Positions 26,962 to 35,817 of a stretch of DNA of 64,000 nucleotides are shown here, piece by piece. The notes beneath the pieces were generated by a model. That model saw nothing but the letters and a program-made list of their open reading frames with translations, did not search any database and had not been told where the DNA came from. The stretch comes from Arthrobacter sp. StoSoilB19 (GTDB lineage: Bacteria; Actinomycetota; Actinomycetes; Actinomycetales; Micrococcaceae). Position 1 is the stretch's first letter; the number at the start of each line of letters is the position of its first letter. The stretch lies in the NCBI RefSeq assembly GCF_019977275.1, contig NZ_AP024650.1, positions 2,852,001-2,916,000 of the forward strand. The letters run 5' to 3'. Position numbers and translations under genes: made by a program.

Positions 26962-29900
26962 TCGGTCACCTGCCTTCCGCGCGCGCACAGGGGGCACACC
27001 TCAGGGAGCCGGCAGCCATGGCCGCCATGGCTGCCCTTGGCAGGGTCATGCCGTGCAACGAACTCCTTGCCGGCCATCACGGCGGCCGCCTCCTCCACCA
27101 TGTCCAATGCCCAGTTCTCCTGCGGGTCGAGTGGTTCCTGCTGCTGGATGGCTGGATTGATGGCTCCAGTCCCCAGCTGTGCCAGCACGGCCCCGCCGGA
27201 CCTGGGGCGGTCCCCGTCAGCGCCGGCATCGAAACCGCCCGCCAGTACTGCCGCCTGGTATGCGCCGAGCTGTGGGTGGCGGGACAGATCGTCCTTGCCT
27301 GGCTGCCGCTTCCCGGTCTTGAGGTCCACCACCACCAGCCGCCCTTCGGCGTCGATCTCCAAACGGTCCACCTGGCCGCGGAGCACCGCTTCACGCGGCG
27401 GAGCATCGTCCACTGCCACCTGGCCAAGGGCCACTTCAAAGTCCTTTTCCACGCCCAGCAGGCTGCGGTTTTCGCTCCTCATCGAAAGCACGTACTGCGC
27501 AAGCTTGCGCACCATGGCTTCAGCACGCTGGAAGTCCAGCTTTCCCTCCCAGTTGTCCTTCATGCCCAGCGCAGGCCAGCGCCGCACGAGTTCAGCAACG
27601 TACTCTGATCCGGACGCGTCCGGCATGTCCTGCGCGATCGCGTGCACCAGGGTGCCCAGGCTCCGGGCGAAGTCCGTTGCTGCTTCCCCGCCGGCTGCCT
27701 GGACGAACCAGTCCAACGGCGACTTTTGGACGGTCTCCACCTTTGAGGGGGAAACGGACACCGTCCCGCCGGGCGGGACCACCGCCTCCGAGGAGGTCAA
27801 AGGGGCAAGTCCCCACCAGCTGTCCGGGTGCGCTCCGGCCACGGCAGGGTCCTGCGCAGCGAGATGTGCCAGAACCCTCGCGGCTTCTGCTGCCTGGGCT
27901 GTCCCCTCCAGCTGGGCATGTTGCCGGAGCTCGGCGACCAGAGCACGCAGCGTCATGGGCCGTTCCACCTGGGTGAACGCCCGCCCCTCCTCCCCCGCGC
28001 CCAGGGGCGCAACGAAGTCCAGGAAGGATGACGGCTGGCAGTCCTCCGACGAGACTGCGGTACAAACCAGCAGCTCCCGTGCCCTGGACACCGCCATGGA
28101 GAAACTCCGGAGTTCGTCGTAGCGGATGTCCCGGAGGCGGCTCAAGGGGTCCCGCTGGAGGGCATACTCCGGACCATGTTCCACGGCATCCGCATACAGC
28201 GTGCTGCCGAGCAGTTCACCGCGGAGCCTTGTGTTGGGCCACACCCCCTCCTGCAGCCCCGCAACTATCACGACGGGCCATTCCCGCCCGGCGGCACTGG
28301 CGGGGGTCATCAACTCCACGGCATCATCCACCTGGGCGCGGGCGGCGAGGGTGTCCATGGGAAGCTCCTGGTTCAGGAGGTACTCCAGGAACTGTTCGGG
28401 GCCCGCGCCGGGCATCTGGTCCACGTAGCGCTCCGCTGTGTGGAACAGCGCCATCATGGCGTCCAGGTCGCGGTCAGCCCGGGCCCCGTGCGGGCCGCCC
28501 GACAAAGCGGTGGCCGTCCACACCGATGAGAGCCCCGTGGAGTTCCAGAGCGCCCACAGCACCGACTCGGCGTTGGCACCGGGCAGGTGGGCGGCTTCCC
28601 GCCCGGCCTGGATCATCCGGGCAGTCCGGCGGGCGGCGCGGCCCTCGATACCCAGTGCACCCAGCGCGCCGGGCTCAAGCAGTGCCTCGACCAGCAGCAC
28701 ATCGCTGGCGCGGCCCCCGCCGCCCAGGAGTTCCTCGCGCCGCAGCGATTGCCGGAGCCTGCGCAGTTCGATGGAGGTGGCACCACCGATGCGGGAGGTG
28801 AGAAGTGACACTGCGGCCTCGGGTGTCAGCAGCTTGGGATCCAACGCAATGGCGAAAGCATCCAGCAGGGGCCGGACAGCCACTTCGTCCCGGACCGCCG
28901 ATTCGGCCACAGGCACTCGCACCGGAATGCCCTGCCCGGAGAGATAACGCTGCAACTCGCTGACCTGGCCGCCGTTGCGGACGATGACTGCAATATCCGC
29001 GAGATCGCGGTTGTGGTTGATGTGCTGGTCCAGGATCCGCTGTACAACATACCGGAGCTCATGCACCGGAGTGGGGACCAGATGGGCCTCGACGTTCCCG
29101 GGAACGGCAGGTCCGGGGCGCGCGGGGCCTTCGGCCTGTCCAGGCCACACCGGCGGTTCAAGGCGCCGTGCCAGCTGGCCGCCTGCGCGCTGCGAGATGC
29201 GGCCCGCGACGTTTTGCCACGCCTCGGCCAGGCGGGGCGCCAGGCCGTGGGCGTGCCACAACGGGCGCTCCAGGACAGGCGTCCGGGTTGACAGCAGCCG
29301 GGGCAGCTCCGCCACGAGGTCGGGACGGGCTCCCCGGAAACCCTGGACCACCGTGTCCGGGGACGATGTCACGTAGCAGTCCTTGCCGGCGGCGATATCT
29401 GCCAGCAGCTCAAAGATAGCGGGGTTTGCTTCCTGGATATCGTCCACCAGGACAACCTGCAGCCGGGCACGTTCCGCGGCGAGGAAATCCGGGGCGTCCT
29501 GAAAGATCTGCCGGGCGGCCGTGATGATCCCGGCGGGATCGAAGGCCTCGGGCATCCGCAGGTCAAGGACGTCGCGGTACTCGGCATACAGCGCAGCTGC
29601 GGCTTTCCAATCGGGCCGGTTGCACTCATCCGCCAACCGGACAAGGTCCCCGGCCGTGCGGCCGGATTCGATGATGCGGTCAAAGAGCTGCCGCACTTCC
29701 TGGCGGAAGCCGCGGGTTTCCAGTGCCCCCTCAAGATCGGCGGGCCAGGGCAGTTCAAGGCCGGGAAGCCTGTGGCCTTCGAGGAGTTCCCTGATGATGA
29801 GGTCCTGCTCCGGGCCGGACAGCAGCCGCGGCGGCCTGGAAAGCGGGATGACGCCCTCGGCCTTGGCACGGCGGATCAGGTCGAAGGCGTAGGAGGCCCA

Positions 29901-30335
29901 CGTCCTGGCGGGGGTGGTGCTGAGGCTCCTGTCCAGCCGGGCGGTAAAACGGTCGCGCAGGAAATCGGCAGCAAGGCGGGTGGGCGCGAGAATCAGCATG
30001 CGCTCGGGGTCGACGCCGTCACGGAAGACCCGCTGGACGGCGGCCTCGACCAGGACGGTGGTCTTTCCCGTGCCCGGTGCGCCCGGGACCAGGACGGGCC
30101 CGGAACCCTGTGCCACGTCAACTGCGGCCTGCTGGTCCGGCGTGAGCCGGAGGGCTTCCACGTGCACCCGTCGCGGGGGCAGCAACCGGAGGGCAGGGAC
30201 AGCAGGCAGGCCACTGCCGCTGTCCGGGGTCCCTGCGTCGGGAAAAGCCTGCTCCTGCCCCGTGTGGGGCTGGCCTGTCCCCGGCGCCTGCCGCTGCGGG
30301 TCCCAGGGGCCGGTCAAAGGAATTGTTACGGTCAC
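26958..30335 (-). CDS. adnA: AdnA: helicase-nuclease subunit with degenerate motor
   Basis: Partner of AdnB, 1125 aa. Walker A is VPGAPGTGKTTVLVEAA, but motif II reads VVLVDDIQEANPAIFELL: the Asp-Glu of active SF1 helicases is Asp-Asp. This agrees with AdnA being the weaker motor in mycobacteria. The C-terminal nuclease domain shows GTLVHAIAQDMPDA and LVVVDLKTGKRQPGKDDLS. The protein ends with a Cys cluster (C-x5-C-x2-C, CRLPEVCPLC), possibly zinc or Fe-S. The start is GTG at 30335, overlapping the ATL stop by 4 nt (GTGA). Length fits the family. Confidence 0.92.
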   Translation of the reverse strand: MTVTIPLTGPWDPQRQAPGTGQPHTGQEQAFPDAGTPDSGSGLPAVPALRLLPPRRVHVEALRLTPDQQAAVDVAQGSGPVLVPGAPGTGKTTVLVEAAVQRVFRDGVDPERMLILAPTRLAADFLRDRFTARLDRSLSTTPARTWASYAFDLIRRAKAEGVIPLSRPPRLLSGPEQDLIIRELLEGHRLPGLELPWPADLEGALETRGFRQEVRQLFDRIIESGRTAGDLVRLADECNRPDWKAAAALYAEYRDVLDLRMPEAFDPAGIITAARQIFQDAPDFLAAERARLQVVLVDDIQEANPAIFELLADIAAGKDCYVTSSPDTVVQGFRGARPDLVAELPRLLSTRTPVLERPLWHAHGLAPRLAEAWQNVAGRISQRAGGQLARRLEPPVWPGQAEGPARPGPAVPGNVEAHLVPTPVHELRYVVQRILDQHINHNRDLADIAVIVRNGGQVSELQRYLSGQGIPVRVPVAESAVRDEVAVRPLLDAFAIALDPKLLTPEAAVSLLTSRIGGATSIELRRLRQSLRREELLGGGGRASDVLLVEALLEPGALGALGIEGRAARRTARMIQAGREAAHLPGANAESVLWALWNSTGLSSVWTATALSGGPHGARADRDLDAMMALFHTAERYVDQMPGAGPEQFLEYLLNQELPMDTLAARAQVDDAVELMTPASAAGREWPVVIVAGLQEGVWPNTRLRGELLGSTLYADAVEHGPEYALQRDPLSRLRDIRYDELRSFSMAVSRARELLVCTAVSSEDCQPSSFLDFVAPLGAGEEGRAFTQVERPMTLRALVAELRQHAQLEGTAQAAEAARVLAHLAAQDPAVAGAHPDSWWGLAPLTSSEAVVPPGGTVSVSPSKVETVQKSPLDWFVQAAGGEAATDFARSLGTLVHAIAQDMPDASGSEYVAELVRRWPALGMKDNWEGKLDFQRAEAMVRKLAQYVLSMRSENRSLLGVEKDFEVALGQVAVDDAPPREAVLRGQVDRLEIDAEGRLVVVDLKTGKRQPGKDDLSRHPQLGAYQAAVLAGGFDAGADGDRPRSGGAVLAQLGTGAINPAIQQQEPLDPQENWALDMVEEAAAVMAGKEFVARHDPAKGSHGGHGCRLPEVCPLCARGRQVTE

Positions 30336-30748
30336 AAAATCATTCCATCATCAGCCACCGACAATCTGTGGAGGCTGCGCTCCAGTTGCCCGGCAATTGC
30401 GTCGATACTGTCAAAATCACTCTCCGTGGGTGCCCAGCGGGCGGCCGCCAGGTCAACCCGCCACCGGCCCTCCCCGGTCCGGAGGTACGAACTGAAGTCG
30501 CCAAGGAGCGCGGTGCCCTCTTCAAGGTAAAGGAGGAGGGCCTCGGCCTCATGCCCCTCGGGCGCGTGGCCGCTGGCCTTCAGGACGCGCCACCAGGGAA
30601 CGCCGCCGCCATGGTGGCTCATGACGGAACCGATCTGGCGCGGTCCGCCCGAACCCAGGAGCTCGGCCACATCCCCGTACGACACTGCGGACCCTGGCGG
30701 TACCAGCCTTACGACGGCAAGGACCGCTTGGACGTACTCATTCCGCAT
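30332..30748 (-). CDS. Alkyltransferase-like protein (ATL; MGMT fold without the active-site Cys)
   Basis: Small MGMT C-terminal-domain protein of 138 aa. The fold is clear (VRLVPPGSAVSYGDVAELLG, VMSHHGGGVPWWRVLKASG). In true O6-alkylguanine transferases the motif is PCHR; here it is PWWR, so the acceptor cysteine is replaced by tryptophan as in ATL proteins. ATLs bind alkylated guanine and mark it for nucleotide excision repair. The gene leads an operon with adnA and adnB, with a 4-nt overlap. TAGATT ends 6 nt before its ATG. Confidence 0.88.
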   Translation of the reverse strand: MRNEYVQAVLAVVRLVPPGSAVSYGDVAELLGSGGPRQIGSVMSHHGGGVPWWRVLKASGHAPEGHEAEALLLYLEEGTALLGDFSSYLRTGEGRWRVDLAAARWAPTESDFDSIDAIAGQLERSLHRLSVADDGMIL

Positions 30749-30754
30749 TGATCC

Positions 30755-30760
30755 AATCTA
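30755..30760 (-). promoter_or_regulatory. -10 box (TAGATT) for the ATL-adnA-adnB operon
   Basis: On the minus strand TAGATT ends 6 nt before the ATL ATG, predicting a leaderless start for the whole repair operon. No clear -35 is visible. Confidence 0.45.
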
Positions 30761-30799
30761 GCCGCAGTGGCGTTCCACGGATTTGTCAGTGGGTCCCTT

Positions 30800-30805
30800 T
30801 AGCGT
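30800..30805 (+). promoter_or_regulatory. -10 box (TAGCGT) for the exonuclease gene
   Basis: TAGCGT ends 6 nt before the ATG at 30812. It is the same hexamer and spacing as in front of phr. Confidence 0.45.
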
Positions 30806-30811
30806 TGAAGC

Positions 30812-31522
30812 ATGAGTTCCTGGAACACCCTTCCCCGCGCAGCCTTCGACCTGGAAACCACCGGCCGCAATTCGCGGGCGGCAAGAATCGTCACCGCATC
30901 AATCACCGTGGTGGACCACCAAGGCCAGGTCATCAAGGAACACGAGTGGCTGGCTGATCCCGGCGTGGAAATCCCCACCGAGGCAAGTGACGTCCACGGC
31001 ATCACCACCGAACAGGCCAGGCGGGACGGCCGCCCGGCGCACGAGGTCACCCGTGAAGTCGCCGCGGTGCTCCAGGAGCTCTTCGATTCCGCCATCCCGG
31101 TGATCGCGTTCAACGCGAGCTACGATTTCACGGTCCTTGCCGCTGAATCCGCCCGCTATGGGATTCCCCAGCTCAGCCGCTTCCCGGTCCTTGACCCCTA
31201 CATCATGAACAAGCAGGTTGACCGGTTCCGCAAGGGCAAGCGCACGCTCACCGCATTGTGCGAGGAGTACGGCGTGGTCCTGGACAATGCCCACACTTCG
31301 GCCGCGGATGCGCTTGCCACCCTGCGGGTCCTCGATGCGATGGCGGGCAAGTTCCCCAAGCTGGTGATGCCGGCAAGCCAGCTGCACCAACTGCAGGTGG
31401 ACTGGGCGGTCAGCCAGGCGGCGGACTTCCAGGGGTACCTCCGAAAGACAAAGCCGGCCGCCGTGATCGAGGGTGACTGGCCGGTGCTGCCGCCGCAGGA
31501 TGCAACGGCAGGTGGCTTCTAG
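30812..31522 (+). CDS. DnaQ-like 3'-5' exonuclease (DEDDh family)
   Basis: Exonuclease of 236 aa resembling the DNA polymerase III epsilon proofreading domain. The DEDDh residues are visible: Asp and Glu in FDLETTG, Asp in NASYDFTVL, and His-x4-Asp in HTSAADALATL. A central HGITTEQA block is typical of the family. The C-terminal 60 residues (QLHQLQVDWAVSQAADFQGY) match other actinobacterial copies but have no named domain. It is a free-standing gene divergent from the ATL-adnAB operon, so it may serve repair or RNA/DNA turnover rather than replication. Confidence 0.88.
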   Translation: MSSWNTLPRAAFDLETTGRNSRAARIVTASITVVDHQGQVIKEHEWLADPGVEIPTEASDVHGITTEQARRDGRPAHEVTREVAAVLQELFDSAIPVIAFNASYDFTVLAAESARYGIPQLSRFPVLDPYIMNKQVDRFRKGKRTLTALCEEYGVVLDNAHTSAADALATLRVLDAMAGKFPKLVMPASQLHQLQVDWAVSQAADFQGYLRKTKPAAVIEGDWPVLPPQDATAGGF

Positions 31523-31667
31523 GCGCAGCCGCGCCACTCCAAACTGGGAGGCATGTCACAGTCATGCTGCTTCACAAACCGCGGAGTCCCTGCACCTGCA
31601 TCCTTCACCGGAAGAGGGTAACCGCGCGCAAGCTGCTCCAACTTCCTCATAAAGGGCAGAATTTCAT

Positions 31668-31736
31668 TTGGCAGAACCGAGATTGGGCTCGCGCTTCTTC
31701 GGCAAGGACCCTCACTTCACGCAAGTGAGACAATAA
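31668..31736 (+). CDS. Possible 22-residue leader peptide
   Basis: A TTG-started frame that would read M-AEPRLGSRFFGKDPHFTQV-RQ. It ends with TAA at 31734, directly over the CTCACTT/AAGTGAG dyad. A purine-rich AAAGGG lies 11 nt upstream. Coding is suggested only by its balanced composition and its place in front of the transporter; it could be chance. Confidence 0.25.
   Translation: MAEPRLGSRFFGKDPHFTQVRQ
31711..31729. promoter_or_regulatory. Perfect 7-bp dyad, candidate operator or attenuator stem
   Basis: CTCACTT and AAGTGAG are separated by CACGC. It lies 123 nt before the solute-binding-protein ATG and could bind a dimeric regulator or fold as a short stem in the leader RNA. Confidence 0.35.
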
Positions 31737-31851
31737 AGTTTTGCGGTCACCCCTGCCCCGGACGGCTCGACCAGCACCGGGCAGGTGCCAGGCGCCACAG
31801 CGCTGCCTTGCGGCCCGGTCGACTTATGACTCATATGAAAGTGACAACCTG

Positions 31852-32805
31852 ATGAAAATCAAAGCGATGAAGTGGCTCACTACCGCTCCCGTTGCACTTG
31901 CCCTCGCGGTTTCCCTCGCAGCCTGCGGCGGCGGGTCTTCCCAGCCCAGCGGCACCCCCACCGATGCCCTCGCCGGCAGCGACCAGCAGACGCTGGACAA
32001 GTACACCACCGCCAACGTCACCCCGGTGGACAAGATCGACAAGACCAAGCTGGGCCTCATCACCGAGGGCACCCTGCGCGTGGGAACCCTCTCGGACGCC
32101 CCGCCCAACATCTTCATCGACCCTTCGGGCAAGTTCACCGGCTACGACAACGAGCTGCTGCGCGCCATTGCCGACAAGCTGGGCCTCAAGGTTGAGTTCG
32201 CCTCCACCGACTTCTCGGCCCTGCTGTCCCAGGTGGCCAACAAGCAGTTCGACGTCGGATCCTCCTCGATCTCCACCACCGACGCCCGCCGCAAGACCGT
32301 TGGCTTCACCAACGGCTACGACTTCGGCTACATGGCTGTGGTGACCAAGAACGGCTCCAAGGTCAACGGCTTCGCCGACCTCAAGGAAGGCGTCCGGATC
32401 GGCGTCGTCCAGGGCACCGTCCAGGACGACTACGTCACCAACACCCTCAAGCTGGAGCCTGTCCGTTTCCCGGACTACAACACCGTGTACGGCAACGTGA
32501 AGAACGGCCAGATCGACGCCTGGGTGGCACCCTCCCAGCAGGCAACCGGCCAGGTCAAGGAAGGCGACAACACCAAGATCGCCGAGAAGGTTGTGAACAC
32601 CCAGAACTTCACCGCCTACGCCGTCAACAAGGACAACCAGCCCCTGATCGACGCCCTGAACTCCGGCCTGGACGCGGTCATCGCGGACGGTACCTGGGCC
32701 AAGCTGACGTCCGAGTGGTACAAGGACCGCCCCACCGCCGCTGAACAGACCCCGCAGGGCTGGAAGCCGGGCAGCAAGGCCGTCCAGATCCCGGCCGCCA
32801 AGTAA
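31852..32805 (+). CDS. Solute-binding lipoprotein of polar amino-acid ABC transporter
   Basis: Extracytoplasmic substrate-binding lipoprotein of 317 aa (SBP family 3). The signal peptide ends in a lipobox SLAAC, so the Cys should be lipidated. The mature part shows GTLRVGTLSDAPPNIF, KFTGYDNELLRAIADKLGLK, DVGSSSISTTDARRKTVGFT and GVRIGVVQGTVQDDYV, typical of HisJ/GlnH-like proteins. The start ATG at 31852 opens directly onto the signal peptide; an upstream frame to 31741 adds 37 unrelated residues. Permease and ATPase genes follow, completing one importer. The exact amino acid is not readable. Confidence 0.92.
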   Translation: MKIKAMKWLTTAPVALALAVSLAACGGGSSQPSGTPTDALAGSDQQTLDKYTTANVTPVDKIDKTKLGLITEGTLRVGTLSDAPPNIFIDPSGKFTGYDNELLRAIADKLGLKVEFASTDFSALLSQVANKQFDVGSSSISTTDARRKTVGFTNGYDFGYMAVVTKNGSKVNGFADLKEGVRIGVVQGTVQDDYVTNTLKLEPVRFPDYNTVYGNVKNGQIDAWVAPSQQATGQVKEGDNTKIAEKVVNTQNFTAYAVNKDNQPLIDALNSGLDAVIADGTWAKLTSEWYKDRPTAAEQTPQGWKPGSKAVQIPAAK

Positions 32806-32817
32806 CCAGGGCGTTCC

Positions 32818-33582
32818 ATGGATATCCTCAAGCAACTCGCTGACACCTTCCTTGACTGGAAGGCGATGGGCGAAGTCATCCCCAAGATGTTCGCCGTCGG
32901 CCTGCCGAATACCCTCGTGCTGGCCATCATCTCGGGCATCATCGGGACAGCCCTGGGGATGCTGCTCGCCCTGATGGGGATCTCCCGGAACGCAGCAGCG
33001 CGCTGGGTCGCGCGGATCTACACGGACATCCTGCGCGGCCTCCCGCCGGTCCTGACCATCCTGGTCATCGGCTTCGGGTTCGGGCCGATCGTCCGCGAAT
33101 TCACGGGTTCCACGAGCCCCTACCCGATGGCTGTCGCGGCGCTTTCGCTGATGTCCGGCGCCTACATCGGCGAGATCTTCCGCTCCGGCATCCAGAGCGT
33201 CGACAAGGGACAACTCGAGGCTTCCCGCGCCCTGGGGTTCGGCTACGGTGCGTCCATGCGCCTTGTAGTGGTGCCCCAGGGCATCCGGCGGGTGCTTCCG
33301 GCCCTGGTCAACCAGTTCATTGCGCTGATCAAGGAATCATCCCTTGTCTTCCTCCTGGGACTGCTGGCAAGTGAGCGCGAGATCTTCCAAATCGGCAAGG
33401 ATGCGGCGGCCACCACCGGCAACCTGTCGCCCTACGTGGCGGCAGCCGTCTTCTACCTGGCGCTGACCATCCCGCTGACCCACTTCGTGAACTGGATCGA
33501 TGCCCGGCTGCGCACCGGCAGGCCCGAAAAGAAAGAACCGGACGAGGCCGCAGCGGTCGTTGGAAAGGGAGCCCAGGCATGA
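32818..33582 (+). CDS. Amino-acid ABC transporter permease (HisMQ family)
   Basis: Inner-membrane permease of 254 aa with about five transmembrane segments. The first is [21 protein letters not shown]. The EAA loop that contacts the ATPase is present ([20 protein letters not shown], then [15 protein letters not shown]). The C-terminal tail is charged. It begins 12 nt after the binding-protein gene and overlaps the ATPase gene by 4 nt. It probably forms a homodimeric channel because only one permease is encoded. Confidence 0.93.
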   Translation: MDILKQLADTFLDWKAMGEVIPKMFAVGLPNTLVLAIISGIIGTALGMLLALMGISRNAAARWVARIYTDILRGLPPVLTILVIGFGFGPIVREFTGSTSPYPMAVAALSLMSGAYIGEIFRSGIQSVDKGQLEASRALGFGYGASMRLVVVPQGIRRVLPALVNQFIALIKESSLVFLLGLLASEREIFQIGKDAAATTGNLSPYVAAAVFYLALTIPLTHFVNWIDARLRTGRPEKKEPDEAAAVVGKGAQA

Positions 33583-34316
33583 GCGAATTTGCGTCGGGAA
33601 CACTGAGCGCCAAGAACATCCACCTTTCCTTCGGCAGCAACCACGTCCTGCGGGGCATCGACCTGCACGTTCCCCAGGGCACCACGGCGTCCGTCATTGG
33701 ACCGTCGGGTTCGGGCAAGTCCACGCTGTTGCGCGTCATGAACCGCCTGATCGAACCGGATCAGGGGGACATCCTGCTGGACGGGCGGTCAGTCCTGAAG
33801 GACAACCCGGACGAGCTGCGGCGCCGGATCGGCATGGTATTCCAGCAGTTCAACCTGTTCCCGCACAAGACGGTGGAGGAAAACGTTTCACTGGCCCTGC
33901 GGAAGCTGCGCAAGCTCTCCAAGGAGGAGGCGCGCAGTGAGGCACTGGAGCAGCTGGACCTGGTGGGCCTGAGGCATAAGGCCGATTCCCGCCCGGCCAA
34001 CCTCTCCGGAGGCCAGCAGCAGCGCGTGGCCATCGCCCGTGCGCTGGCCATGAAGCCGGAGGTCATGTTCTTCGACGAGGCAACCTCTGCCCTGGACCCG
34101 GAGCTGGTCAAGGGCGTGCTGTCGCTGATGGCGGACCTCGCCAAGGGCGGCATGACCATGGTGGTGGTAACCCACGAAATGGGCTTCTCCCGCAACGTGT
34201 CCGACGCCGTGACGTTCATGGACGCCGGTGTTGTGGTGGAGTCCGGTCCGCCGGAGCAGCTCTTCACCGACCCGAAGACGGACCGGCTCAAGGGCTTCCT
34301 CTCGGACGTCCTCTAG
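33579..34316 (+). CDS. Amino-acid ABC transporter ATP-binding protein (GlnQ type)
   Basis: Cytoplasmic ATPase of 245 aa that powers the importer. Walker A is [15 protein letters not shown], the Q-loop is [18 protein letters not shown], the signature is [17 protein letters not shown], Walker B is [14 protein letters not shown], and the switch His is in VVVTHEMGF. The start overlaps the permease stop (ATGA). A hairpin follows 24 nt after the stop, closing the three-gene operon. Confidence 0.94.
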   Translation: MSEFASGTLSAKNIHLSFGSNHVLRGIDLHVPQGTTASVIGPSGSGKSTLLRVMNRLIEPDQGDILLDGRSVLKDNPDELRRRIGMVFQQFNLFPHKTVEENVSLALRKLRKLSKEEARSEALEQLDLVGLRHKADSRPANLSGGQQQRVAIARALAMKPEVMFFDEATSALDPELVKGVLSLMADLAKGGMTMVVVTHEMGFSRNVSDAVTFMDAGVVVESGPPEQLFTDPKTDRLKGFLSDVL

Positions 34317-34339
34317 GGCCGAAGGCACGCACAGACAGA

Positions 34340-34404
34340 AAATCCCCGCTTCCCGGACTTTCCCCTCGCATGCAGTGGGATTTGTCCGGAAGGCGGGGAT
34401 TTTT
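34340..34404. terminator. Terminator after the ABC transporter operon
   Basis: Arms AAATCCCCGCTTCCCGGAC and GTCCGGAAGGCGGGGATTT pair with about two imperfect positions around a loop of roughly 25 nt, followed by a T-run on the plus strand. AAAA at the left edge would also allow function for hemL, which converges from the right. Confidence 0.75.
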
Positions 34405-34452
34405 CGTCCCGGCGGCAGGTTCACGACGCCGGGACGCACCTTTTCGCTGTTC

Positions 34453-35784
34453 CTACCCCTGGGCGGCGGCTGCGGCCCTGGCTGCCGCGGGAAGGGCGTC
34501 GTAGATCCGGTTCATGGCATCATCGTCGTGCGCGGCGGAGAGGAACCAGGCCTCGAAGACCGACGGCGGCAGGTACACGCCGGACTCCAGCATGGAGTGG
34601 AAGAACGGCGCGTAGCGGAACGCCTCCTGGGCCTGGGCGTCGGCGTAGTTGTGGACGCCGTGGGCCGAGGTTCCGAAGGCCACCGAGAACAGGTTGCCGG
34701 CGAACTGGATGGAGTGGTCCACCCCCGCGGCATCCAGGGCGTTGGACAGCGCGGAGGACAGTTCGAGGGACCGGACGTCGATGAAGGAATAAACGTCCCG
34801 CGTGGCGTGCGTCAGGGTTGCCACACCTGCCGCCATGGCCACCGGGTTCCCGGAAAGCGTTCCGGCCTGGTAGACCGGGCCGGTGGGGGCCAGGTAGTCC
34901 ATGACGTCGGCACGTCCGCCCAGTGCCGCCGTCGGCATTCCGCCGCCAATGACCTTGCCGAAGGTGAGCAGGTCCGGAGTCCAGGGGTCCTCGGCATCCG
35001 GCGCGCCTCCGGTGAGGCCCCAGTAGCCGGAGTAGCCGGTGCGGAAACCGGTCAGGACCTCGTCGACGATGAGCAGCGCGCCATGCTCGCGGGTGATCCG
35101 GGAAAGCCCTGCATTGAACCCTTCGGCGGGGGTGACCACACCCATGTTGGCGGGCGCCGCTTCGGTGATGACGGCCGCGATATTGGATCCGTGCGTGGCG
35201 AAGGCTTCCTTGACGGCCTGGAGGTCGTTGTAGGGCAGCACCAGGGTTTCGGCGGCGGTGGCTTCCGTGACGCCGGCGGAACCGGGCAGGGCGAGGGTTG
35301 CCACGCCGGAGCCTGCAGCGGCCAGGAGTCCATCGAGGTGGCCGTGGTAGCAGCCGGCGAACTTGATGATGAGGTTGCGGCCGGTGAACCCGCGGGCCAG
35401 CCGGACCGCCGTCATGGTGGCTTCGGTGCCGGTGGAGACCATGCGGAGGCGCTCGACGGCGGGGACGCGCTCCTTCACGATTTCGGCCAGGTTCGCTTCG
35501 TCCGGGGTGGAAGCGCCGAAGGAGAGGCCGCGGTCGACGGCGGCGTGGACGGCATCCAGCACGGCCGGGTGGGCGTGCCCCAGCAGCGCCGGGCCCCAGG
35601 AGCAGACCAGGTCCACGTATTCCTTGCCGTCGGCGTCGGTCAGGTAGGGCCCCTTGGCGGAGACCATGAAGCGCGGCGTCCCGCCGACGGAGCCGAAGGC
35701 CCGGACCGGCGAATTGACTCCGCCCGGCATCAGCTGGCGGGCGCGGTCGAAGAGTGCCTCGTTGCGAGGATTGCTGGAAGTCAT
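34453..35784 (-). CDS. hemL: Glutamate-1-semialdehyde 2,1-aminomutase
   Basis: PLP enzyme of 443 aa converting glutamate-1-semialdehyde to 5-aminolevulinate, the second step of C5 heme synthesis. The N-terminus reads [20 protein letters not shown]. The PLP Lys lies in [19 protein letters not shown], and other conserved blocks are [17 protein letters not shown] and [15 protein letters not shown]. Length is normal. It is the last gene of the minus-strand heme series, 33 nt after the LLM oxidoreductase gene. Confidence 0.96.
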   Translation of the reverse strand: MTSSNPRNEALFDRARQLMPGGVNSPVRAFGSVGGTPRFMVSAKGPYLTDADGKEYVDLVCSWGPALLGHAHPAVLDAVHAAVDRGLSFGASTPDEANLAEIVKERVPAVERLRMVSTGTEATMTAVRLARGFTGRNLIIKFAGCYHGHLDGLLAAAGSGVATLALPGSAGVTEATAAETLVLPYNDLQAVKEAFATHGSNIAAVITEAAPANMGVVTPAEGFNAGLSRITREHGALLIVDEVLTGFRTGYSGYWGLTGGAPDAEDPWTPDLLTFGKVIGGGMPTAALGGRADVMDYLAPTGPVYQAGTLSGNPVAMAAGVATLTHATRDVYSFIDVRSLELSSALSNALDAAGVDHSIQFAGNLFSVAFGTSAHGVHNYADAQAQEAFRYAPFFHSMLESGVYLPPSVFEAWFLSAAHDDDAMNRIYDALPAAARAAAAAQG

Positions 35785-35817
35785 GGTTTCTATTCTCTCA
35801 GTTAGCCGGAAGCGCAG

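Larger units (their letters stand above)
31523..31851 (+). promoter_or_regulatory. Intergenic leader upstream of the amino-acid ABC transporter
   Basis: A 329-nt region between the exonuclease and the solute-binding protein. It contains a 22-codon frame (31668-31736), a 7-bp dyad CTCACTT-N5-AAGTGAG at 31711-31729, and an 11-nt palindrome TATGACTCATA at 31825-31835. No strong -35/-10 pair is evident and nothing else in it looks coding. Confidence 0.4.

Noticed and set aside
31825..31838. TATGACTCATA/TCATATGA palindromes as a firm operator for the ABC operon
   Set aside because: Short overlapping palindromes close to the start; noted in the leader entry but not strong enough for a separate call.
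34228..35805. 525-codon open frame on the plus strand across hemL
   Set aside because: Antisense to hemL, starts inside the ABC ATPase gene, and shows no recognisable domain.
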